Below, piece by piece: positions 26,159 to 32,565 of a DNA stretch of 64,000 bases. Position 1 is the stretch's first letter. Every line of letters starts with the position of its first letter. Location: contig CBDBIN010000046.1 of assembly GCA_965206125.1 (NCBI GenBank), forward strand, positions 992,001 through 1,056,000, in the 5' to 3' direction. The stretch comes from CAXWPM01 sp965206125 (GTDB lineage: Bacteria; Acidobacteriota; Terriglobia; 20CM-2-55-15). The translations under genes were made by a program, and so were the position numbers. The notes beneath the pieces were generated by a model. It ran no database searches. It worked only from the letters and a program-made list of their open reading frames with translations, and had not been told where the DNA came from.

Positions 26159-26511
26159 CGGATCTCCCCGATCGTGTCGCCGAGGTCTCCGACCATCGAC
26201 AGGATGGCCTGCGTCGTCGCCCGAACCGAGGCGAGACCTTCCGGCTCCACCGTTACGAGCCGCCGCGCCTTGCCGCCTCGCTCCGGGCGCGGATCCCCCA
26301 AGTGGGTCGACACCAGTCCCTTCTCCTCGAGCCGTTCCAGCGTGGTGTACACGTTCGCCCGCCTCACTGAACGGTCGGTCCTCTGTTCGATGTCAGCCAC
26401 AATCGAGACGGTGTAGGCTTCGCTCGGCCCCAACCGGAGGGCGGCGAGCACCACGAGGAGTTCAAACTCCGCGAGGGGCTTGGGATGCAGGCCGCGGCCT
26501 ATTTTAGTCAT
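26155..26511 (-). CDS. PadR family regulator, pair 1
   Basis: 118 aa, short PadR. Winged-helix features: LAEFELLVVLAALRLGPSEAYTVSIVADIEQ, recognition helix ANVYTTLERLEEKGLVSTHLG, wing RPERGGKARRLVTVEPEG. It should regulate the coupled permease and itself. The start codon lies inside a palindrome and follows a TATAGT -10-like box by only 6 bases, suggesting a leaderless message. Confidence 0.88.
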   Translation of the reverse strand: MTKIGRGLHPKPLAEFELLVVLAALRLGPSEAYTVSIVADIEQRTDRSVRRANVYTTLERLEEKGLVSTHLGDPRPERGGKARRLVTVEPEGLASVRATTQAILSMVGDLGDTIGEIR

Positions 26512-26521
26512 TATGTGACTA
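26505..26521 (-). promoter_or_regulatory. Palindrome overlapping the PadR start codon (pair 1)
   Basis: TAGTCATTATGTGACTA has perfect 6-bp arms around a 5-bp spacer. On the minus strand the PadR ATG (26511-26509) lies within it. TATAGT directly upstream, ending 6 bases before ATG, would make both transcription start and translation start part of the operator. Confidence 0.5.
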
Positions 26522-26647
26522 TACTAGCACGGCGAGAACATGAACGCGAGTTCGGGCGGCTGCGCACACCGCGGATCGATTAATTGACCCGGACCCGCTA
26601 CTCCCATACTATCTAGCGAATTCACCCAATGACCGCGGAAGAGGTTC

Positions 26648-26685
26648 CGGACACATGGATTTCGGCGCTGATAGAGCGCCGCTAC
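26648..26685. repeat. REP-like element (family A), second copy, variant
   Basis: The stretch from CGGACACATGGATTTCGGCG to GCGCCGCTAC parallels the right half of the repeat at 7295-7331, including the shared ACATGGATTTCGGCG and CCGCTAC, but its central palindrome reads GGCGCTGATAGAGCGCC. The compensating changes in both arms (GCGCT/AGCGC against GCGGTC/GACCGC) keep the hairpin. Confidence 0.6.
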
Positions 26686-26731
26686 GGGGATGAGATCCGT
26701 CAACGGAGACGAGACAAGAAGGAGATCCGAT

Positions 26732-28903
26732 ATGACAATGAGAACAATGCTGGGCTTCGGCATAGCAGCCGTCGGCTGCGCGGCGCTCCTGGCCGCTTCG
26801 CCGGTCGGGATGAGCGCCGGCCAGGTCGCCGGCCAGGCGGTCGACGTCGACAACGACGACCTCGGTGGAGTGGTCATCAGCGCGAACGGGCCGGAAGCGG
26901 GAGTGTGGGTGATCGCGGAAACCACGGATCTACCCACCAAGTTCGTCAAGATCGTGGTCACCGATGACGAGGGGCGCTACCTGTTGCCCGACCTGCCAGA
27001 CGCGGACTACAGCGTCTGGGTGCGAGGCTATGGTCTGGTGGATTCGCCAAAGGTTCAGGCCGCACCGGGCCGGATTGTGAACCTGACGGCGGTGGTGGCG
27101 CCGAATGCTCGCGCGGCGGCGGAATACTACCCGGCAGGGTACTGGCTTTCTCTCCTCCAACCGCCCGACAAGAGCGAGTTCCCCGGGACAGGGCCGGAAG
27201 GTAACGGCCTCCCAGCGAACATGGCTAGCCAGGCCGCATGGCTCAGGAACGTGAAGTCGGGTAACTGCATGGCCTGTCATCAGCTGGGCAACAAGGCGAC
27301 CCGCGAGATCCCGGCCAGCCTCGGCACTTTCGATTCGTCCGTAGCTGCTTGGGATCGGCGAGTTCAATCCGGGCAGGCCGGTGCGGGGATGAGTAACGGC
27401 CTCAACCGGCTTGGCAGGGAGCGGGCGCTCGAAATGTTCGCGGACTGGACCGACCGCATCGCCGCCGGCGAGCTGCCGCCCGCACCTCCCCGTCCGCAGG
27501 GTCTGGAACGAAACGTCGTCATCACCCAGTGGGACTGGGCCGACCCGACAGACTACCTGCACGACGTGGTCGCGACCGACAGGCGGAATCCGACAGTCAA
27601 TGCCAACGGCCCCGTCTACGGAGCGCTCGAGCTCAGCGCGGACTATCTGCCCATTCTGGATCCGATGGCCCACGCCGCGAGCAGAGCGAACTTGACGGTT
27701 CGCGACCCGGACACGCCAGCGACATCGCCGAGGATGGCCGAGCCTTCGCCCTACTGGGGCGATGAGGTCCTCTGGGACAGCAAGAACAACGTGCACAATC
27801 CCATGATTGACGGGGAGGGTCGGGTCTGGATCACTTCGACGGTGCGCCCGTCCGATAACCCGGACTATTGCAAAGAAGGGTCGACCCATCCGTCGGCAAT
27901 GTTGTTCCCGCTTACCGGCGCCCGCCGGCATATCGCGATGTACGATCCGGAAACCGAGCAGCTCACGCATTTCAGCACGTGTTTCGGTACGCACCACCTG
28001 ATGTTCGCCGAGGATGACGACAACACTCTCTGGACGAGCGGTGGCGGGCAGGTCGTCGGCTGGCTGAACACCAGAATGTTCGAGGAGACCGGCGATGAGG
28101 AGAGGTCGCAGGGCTGGACCGCACTGATCATGGACACGAACGGCAACGGCCGGAGAGACGAGTACGTGGAACCCAACGAACCGCTGGATCCCGCCAAGGA
28201 CAAGCGATTCGGCCGGGCCTTTTACGCCGTCGCCCCGGCACCGGACGGCTCGATTTGGGGGACGGTCCTCTACCTCCCGGGCGCCGTAGTACGGCTGGAT
28301 CCGGGGACGAACCCGCCGGAGACCGCGCTCGCTGAAGTGTACGAACTGCCATTGGACAATGAGGGGGCGCCTGTTCAAGGATTCTCACCGCGTGGAGGAG
28401 ACGTCGATCGCAACGGCGTGTTCTGGGCCGCTCTGGCGAGTGGACATCTTGCCAGCTTTGACCGTCGAAAGTGCGAGGGCCCGCTGAACGGGCCGACGGC
28501 GACAGGTCAACACTGTCCCGAGGGATGGACCTTCTATCCCGAGCCGCTACCGCAACTGAAGGGCGTCACGGATTCCGGGAGCGCCGAGTCCAGCTACTAC
28601 ACCTGGGTCGATCAGTTCGATACGCTCGGGCTGGGCAGCAACGTGCCGATCAACACCGGCAATGCGTCCGAAGGGCTGCTGGCCCTGAAGGACGGTGAAT
28701 GGGTCATTCTCCGAGTCCCATATCCGTTGGGGTTCTATACAAAATGGATGGATGGGCGCATTGATGATCCGAACGGCGGTTGGAAGGGCAGAGGGCTCTG
28801 GACCACAATCAGCACGCGGGCTCCCTTCCACATGGAAGGCGGCAAGGGGACGACGAGCAAGGTGATGCACTTCCAGCTTCGCCCGAACCCGCTCGCGAAC
28901 TGA
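26732..28903 (+). CDS. Secreted carboxypeptidase-regulatory-like / CxxCH / beta-propeller protein
   Basis: 723 aa from the ATG at 26732 with AAGGAGAT upstream. Residues 1-30 are a signal peptide. A CarboxypepD_reg-like beta-sandwich follows (VVISANGPEAGVWVIAETTD...TDDEGRYLLPDLPDADYSVWVRGYGL). A single haem c motif CMACH is at about 179-183. The C-terminal 450 residues contain propeller-like blades (HNPMIDGEGRVWITSTVRP, DDNTLWTSGGGQVVGWLN, GSIWGTVLYLPGAVVRLDPG). This resembles quinohaemoprotein or streptogramin-lyase-like secreted propellers of unknown substrate. It may be a periplasmic redox enzyme (inference). It is transcribed divergently from PadR pair 1. Confidence 0.72.
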   Translation: MTMRTMLGFGIAAVGCAALLAASPVGMSAGQVAGQAVDVDNDDLGGVVISANGPEAGVWVIAETTDLPTKFVKIVVTDDEGRYLLPDLPDADYSVWVRGYGLVDSPKVQAAPGRIVNLTAVVAPNARAAAEYYPAGYWLSLLQPPDKSEFPGTGPEGNGLPANMASQAAWLRNVKSGNCMACHQLGNKATREIPASLGTFDSSVAAWDRRVQSGQAGAGMSNGLNRLGRERALEMFADWTDRIAAGELPPAPPRPQGLERNVVITQWDWADPTDYLHDVVATDRRNPTVNANGPVYGALELSADYLPILDPMAHAASRANLTVRDPDTPATSPRMAEPSPYWGDEVLWDSKNNVHNPMIDGEGRVWITSTVRPSDNPDYCKEGSTHPSAMLFPLTGARRHIAMYDPETEQLTHFSTCFGTHHLMFAEDDDNTLWTSGGGQVVGWLNTRMFEETGDEERSQGWTALIMDTNGNGRRDEYVEPNEPLDPAKDKRFGRAFYAVAPAPDGSIWGTVLYLPGAVVRLDPGTNPPETALAEVYELPLDNEGAPVQGFSPRGGDVDRNGVFWAALASGHLASFDRRKCEGPLNGPTATGQHCPEGWTFYPEPLPQLKGVTDSGSAESSYYTWVDQFDTLGLGSNVPINTGNASEGLLALKDGEWVILRVPYPLGFYTKWMDGRIDDPNGGWKGRGLWTTISTRAPFHMEGGKGTTSKVMHFQLRPNPLAN

Positions 28904-28940
28904 GCCGGTCGTCGAGGCCGAGAGCCTTTCCTCTTTAGGG

Positions 28941-28957
28941 GCGGTCTATGACCGCCC
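28941..28957. repeat. REP-like element (family A) core, followed by a second hairpin
   Basis: GGCGGTCTATGACCGCC is identical to the core of the arms at 7258. It is followed by a separate hairpin, GAGTGCG (28959-28965) with CGCACTC (28975-28981). Both lie within 80 bp after the stop at 28903 and may end transcription, although no T-run follows. Confidence 0.6.
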
Positions 28958-29049
28958 GAGTGCGTTCAAAGAGCGCACTCACCCCCTGGGTGATCTGTGT
29001 AAGTTTCCAATTTCCTCACCTCGCATGCCTGACATCGACCTCCTTCCTC

Positions 29050-29078
29050 TTGACATCCCATAGGAAGCTGCTTAGACT
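29050..29078 (+). promoter_or_regulatory. Sigma70-type promoter for PadR pair 2
   Basis: TTGACA (29050-29055), a 17-bp spacer and TAGACT (29073-29078) precede the PadR start at 29109 by about 30 bp. GGAGGAG lies just before the ATG. The perfect -35 box and ideal spacer make this the clearest promoter in the window. Confidence 0.6.
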
Positions 29079-29108
29079 CCTTTATACATCCCACATGGAG
29101 GAGACGGT

Positions 29109-29453
29109 ATGACGGATATTCGGTCACCCATACTTCAAGGCACTCTGGATCTGATGGTGCTCAAGACGTTGGAGCAGCTCGGGCCCCTGCACGGATATGG
29201 CATTGCTCGTCGCATCGAGCAGGTCGGGCAGGATGCCCTTATCGTCAACCAAGGAACCATCTATCTCTGCCTGGTCCGGCTCGTCCAGAAGAAATGGATC
29301 GCGGCGCGGTGGGGCACATCCGACAACAACCGGAAGGCGAAGTTCTACTCCCTGACGAAGGCCGGCCGAAAGCAGCTGAAAGCCGAAACCGAAAACTGGG
29401 AGCGAATCTCTGGAGTGATCGGCCGGGTGTTGGAACCGGCGTCGCGAAGCTAG
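29109..29453 (+). CDS. PadR family regulator, pair 2
   Basis: 114 aa. Typical acidobacterial PadR: SPILQGTLDLMVLKTLEQLGPLHGYGIARRIEQ, recognition region VNQGTIYLCLVRLVQKKWIAARWG, wing NRKAKFYSLTKAGRKQLKAE. Preceded by GGAGGAGACGGT. Three bases separate its stop from the permease start, so they form one operon. Expected to repress the operon until it binds an unknown ligand. Confidence 0.9.
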   Translation: MTDIRSPILQGTLDLMVLKTLEQLGPLHGYGIARRIEQVGQDALIVNQGTIYLCLVRLVQKKWIAARWGTSDNNRKAKFYSLTKAGRKQLKAETENWERISGVIGRVLEPASRS

Positions 29454-29456
29454 GGG

Positions 29457-32084
29457 ATGCCGACGTTCTTTCATGTGATGGTGTCACGCATTCGCGCCTT
29501 CTTTCGCCCCGGCGATCTTGATCGTGACTTCGACCAGGAGTTGGCTACGCACCTGGCGATGGCGGAAGACGACAATGTGCGCCGCGGCATGACGCCCGAG
29601 CAGGCCAGGCGGGCAGCTCGTGTAGAACTGGGAGCGCTGGCGCAATTGCGTGAGGCGGGCCGAGAGGCTCGAGGCTTGCCGTGGCTGGGAACGTTCTTGT
29701 TGGATGTCAAGCTGGGTCTCCGGATGCTGCGGAAGTCCTGGGGGCTGACGCTGGTCGGGGGCCTTTCGATGACGGTCGTGATCGGTATCGCCCTGCTCGC
29801 CTTCATCTCTTTTCAAATAATGAGGGGGGGTACGCTGCCGCTGGACGAGGGAGAACGGGTGGTTGGCATCTGGCCCGAGGTATCCCTGACGGATTTTGAG
29901 CGGTGGCGCGACACCCTGGGTTTGGTGGAGGACGTTGGTGCGTTCCAAACCATCCAACTCAGCCTGGCCATCGCGGGCGGCTCGGCCGAGCCGGTGTCCG
30001 TCGCCGAGATGACCGCCTCGGGCTTCGGCCTGGCGCGGGTGCCGCCGCTGCTGGGGCGGCCGCTCATAGCCGAGGACGAGCGCGAGGGCGCCATTCCGGT
30101 CGTTGTGATTGGCTACGACGTGTGGCAGTCGCGGTTCTTTGCCGACCTGGCGGTCGTGGGGATGCATGTTCGCCTCGGCGGCACGGACCACACTGTGGTT
30201 GGGGTCATGCCGGAGGACTTCGGGTTTCCGGTGAACCACCGTTTCTGGACGCCGCTCAGATCGGATCCGACGGCCGATGTGCCCGACCAGGGATCGGAGG
30301 TCTTCGTCTTTGCCCGACTCGCGCCCGGCGTCACGCTGGAAGGCGCCCAGGCCGAGTTGACGACGGTCGGGCCGACCCCCACTGAGGTTCCAGATACCGG
30401 CGAGAGCCTCCAACCCCGTCTGCTACCGTACAGGGACGCAAGAATCCCCCCTCTCCCATTCGGAGCGCGCATCATCCGGTTCCTCGTTACTCTGCTGCTC
30501 ATCCCGCCGCTTGTGAATATCGCTATCCTCGTCTACGCACGAACCGTCACGCGGGGGGAGGAGTTCGCAGCGCGCTATGCCCTCGGCGCGAGCCGTGGCC
30601 GCTTGGTTGGGCAGCTCTTTGTCGAGGCGCTTGTGCTGGCGGCGGGGGCGGCGGGCGTGGCGCTTGTGCTCCTGCGCTTGTGGATGTTGCACGAACTCAG
30701 CATCTCGAACAGCATCCAGCCCTTCTGGTTCGACCTCGGTTTTTCCTACATGACGATTCTTTTCGCCGGTGGACTCGCCGTGATCGCCGCCCTGATCGTG
30801 GGGGTCGTGCCGGCGCACCGGGCAACCGGACGCCTGGTGCAGACCGGGCTCCGTGCGCTGGATAGTCGCACGGGCATCCAACTCGGCGCGATGTGGACAG
30901 TGCTGGTCGTGGCGCAGATCGGTTTCTCGGTTGCCGCTCTGCCCGTGGCCTTCGAGATGACATGGGGGTTGCTCCGGCCCGGCATCCTGGGACCCGGATT
31001 CGCGCCCGAGGAGTTCCTGACCGCCCGACTCATGATGGATGGGGAGATAGCGCCGGACGCCGAGGCCGCCCAGAGCCCGTTCGCCTCTCGCTTCGGAGCC
31101 CTTCAGGCCGAGTTGGTCCGGGGGCTCGGCGCCGACCCCGGTGTCTCTCGGGTGACCGTGTCGGCGGCGGTGCCCGGCGCTGAGCCGTCGGCGCTCATTG
31201 AAGTCGACAACGTCGACGGGTTGGAGGGCACACTCTCGCGCACCGTGGTTCAAGTCAACAGGGTAGACGACGTCTTCTTCGACGTGTTCGACGTCGGGCT
31301 CCTGGCCGGCCGCCAGTGCGACGGCGGAGACCACACGCGCGAGCGAGCCGTGGTCATCGTCAACCGGACCTTTTTCCAAGACTACGTGAGCGCCCCGAAT
31401 CCCCTGGGCCGCCGGGTCCGCTACGTCAGCACGCAAGGTGGCACGGCCTCGGAATCGGGGCTCTGGTATGAGATTGTCGGCGTCGTGGATGACCTTCCCG
31501 CGAACACGAACTCACGCAGGATGTATCACCCCCTGGCCCCCGGAGGGGCGCACCCGGTGAGCCTCACGCTCCGCGTGGAGCCCACCGCGAACAGCGTGGC
31601 GGGCCGGCTCCTGGACAGGACGACGGCGCTCGACCCGGCCCTGCGGATTGAGGAGATCCTCGGGCTGGATGAGATCTACCGCGAGCTGGCTGCGAGCCCC
31701 CGGGTAGCCGCGGCGATCGTGGGGGCGATGACGCTGAGCGTCCTCCTTCTTTCGGTGGCGGGCCTGTATGCGCTCATGTCATTTGCCGTCAACCAGCGTC
31801 GGCGCGAGATCGGAATCCGGTCGGCCCTGGGAGCGCAACCGCGGCGCCTGTTGGCGGCCATCTTCAGACGTGCGCTGGGCCAGGTCGCGGCAGGTTTTGT
31901 CGTCGGTATCGTGCTGGCCCTCCTGGTCGACTACTACCTGCCGATCGAAGCGGCGGGCGGCCGGAACGTCCCAGGTGTCATCCCCGGGGCTGCAGTGTTC
32001 ATGATTGTGGTCGGCCTGCTCGCAGCGCTCGGGCCGGCCCGTCGCGGCCTCCGGGTCGACCCAACCGAGGCGCTGCGTGGCTAG
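29457..32084 (+). CDS. Orphan ABC-transporter-like permease, ADOP type, pair 2
   Basis: 875 aa. The N-terminal domain carries the RDFDQELATHLAMAEDDNVRRGMTPEQARRAARVELG-type region (seen as MAEDDNVRRGMTPEQARRAA), diagnostic of ADOP proteins. Two MacB-PCD/FtsX repeats follow. The FtsX motif is NQRRREIGIRSALGAQPRRLL, and the end is ARRGLRVDPTEALRG. Its periplasmic domains differ clearly from pair 1 and pair 3, so the three are paralogues, not recent duplicates. GTG-type or ATG choice: ATG at 29457 begins MPTFFHVMVSRIRAFF, an acceptable start after the PadR stop. Confidence 0.87.
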   Translation: MPTFFHVMVSRIRAFFRPGDLDRDFDQELATHLAMAEDDNVRRGMTPEQARRAARVELGALAQLREAGREARGLPWLGTFLLDVKLGLRMLRKSWGLTLVGGLSMTVVIGIALLAFISFQIMRGGTLPLDEGERVVGIWPEVSLTDFERWRDTLGLVEDVGAFQTIQLSLAIAGGSAEPVSVAEMTASGFGLARVPPLLGRPLIAEDEREGAIPVVVIGYDVWQSRFFADLAVVGMHVRLGGTDHTVVGVMPEDFGFPVNHRFWTPLRSDPTADVPDQGSEVFVFARLAPGVTLEGAQAELTTVGPTPTEVPDTGESLQPRLLPYRDARIPPLPFGARIIRFLVTLLLIPPLVNIAILVYARTVTRGEEFAARYALGASRGRLVGQLFVEALVLAAGAAGVALVLLRLWMLHELSISNSIQPFWFDLGFSYMTILFAGGLAVIAALIVGVVPAHRATGRLVQTGLRALDSRTGIQLGAMWTVLVVAQIGFSVAALPVAFEMTWGLLRPGILGPGFAPEEFLTARLMMDGEIAPDAEAAQSPFASRFGALQAELVRGLGADPGVSRVTVSAAVPGAEPSALIEVDNVDGLEGTLSRTVVQVNRVDDVFFDVFDVGLLAGRQCDGGDHTRERAVVIVNRTFFQDYVSAPNPLGRRVRYVSTQGGTASESGLWYEIVGVVDDLPANTNSRRMYHPLAPGGAHPVSLTLRVEPTANSVAGRLLDRTTALDPALRIEEILGLDEIYRELAASPRVAAAIVGAMTLSVLLLSVAGLYALMSFAVNQRRREIGIRSALGAQPRRLLAAIFRRALGQVAAGFVVGIVLALLVDYYLPIEAAGGRNVPGVIPGAAVFMIVVGLLAALGPARRGLRVDPTEALRG

Positions 32085-32138
32085 CCGCGAGCACCCGAGC
32101 GCCGACTAGCAACCGGCGGTAGCGAAGATAACCTATCG

Positions 32139-32152
32139 GTGCCTGTCCCTAA
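32139..32152. repeat. REP-like element (family B), degenerate half-copy
   Basis: GGTGCCTGTCCCTA matches the right half of the hairpins at 16940 and 23411, but the left arm AATAGGGACA is missing. It lies about 55 bp after the pair 2 permease stop. Confidence 0.5.
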
Positions 32153-32190
32153 TCTTGCGGCGCGGGTGAGACCGCCTGGTGCCATCCCCC

Positions 32191-32231
32191 TTGACATTTT
32201 CGCCGCTTGAAGGCATAGAATACCTATGCCT
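32191..32231 (+). promoter_or_regulatory. Promoter and palindromic operator overlapping the PadR start codon (pair 3)
   Basis: TTGACA at 32191-32196 and TAGAAT at 32216-32221 (19-bp spacer) form a promoter. AGGCATAG (32211-32218) and CTATGCCT (32224-32231) are perfect 8-bp inverted arms around AATAC. The -10 box lies partly in the left arm and the ATG (32226-32228) in the right arm. Transcription would start at or next to the start codon, so the transcript looks leaderless. Confidence 0.62.
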
Positions 32232-32555
32232 AGGGAAACTGGACTACCGCCGGGAACACTGGTGATGCTTGTCCTGACAGTCCTGGCCACCGGACCGCTT
32301 CACGGATACGCCATCGCACAACGCATTCACAACCTGTCGAGCGAAGAGCTGCGGGTGGAAGAAGGGTCGCTGTATCCGGCGCTTCAGAAACTGCTGTTGA
32401 AAGGCTGGGTCCGGGCACACTGGACCGTTTCGGATTCGGGTCGCCGTGTGCGTTGCTACCGCGTCACGCCTGCGGGAAAGCGACAACTCGATCTCGAGCT
32501 TTCCGAATACCGCCGCATGAACCGCGCCATAGAAGTGCTTCTGGAAAGTGCATGA
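32226..32555 (+). CDS. PadR family regulator, pair 3
   Basis: 109 aa. PadR features: LPPGTLVMLVLTVLATGPLHGYAIAQRIH, VEEGSLYPALQKLLLKGWVRAHW, RRVRCYRVTPAGKRQLDLE. No Shine-Dalgarno precedes the ATG, in agreement with a leaderless start. The permease gene begins 10 bp after its stop. Confidence 0.9.
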   Translation: MPRETGLPPGTLVMLVLTVLATGPLHGYAIAQRIHNLSSEELRVEEGSLYPALQKLLLKGWVRAHWTVSDSGRRVRCYRVTPAGKRQLDLELSEYRRMNRAIEVLLESA

Positions 32556-32565
32556 GGGTTAGGCC

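Noticed and set aside
26930..28378. 482-codon minus-strand frame opposite the CxxCH propeller gene
   Set aside because: GC-rich third-position shadow; no motif, and the plus-strand gene has signal peptide, CxxCH and blades.
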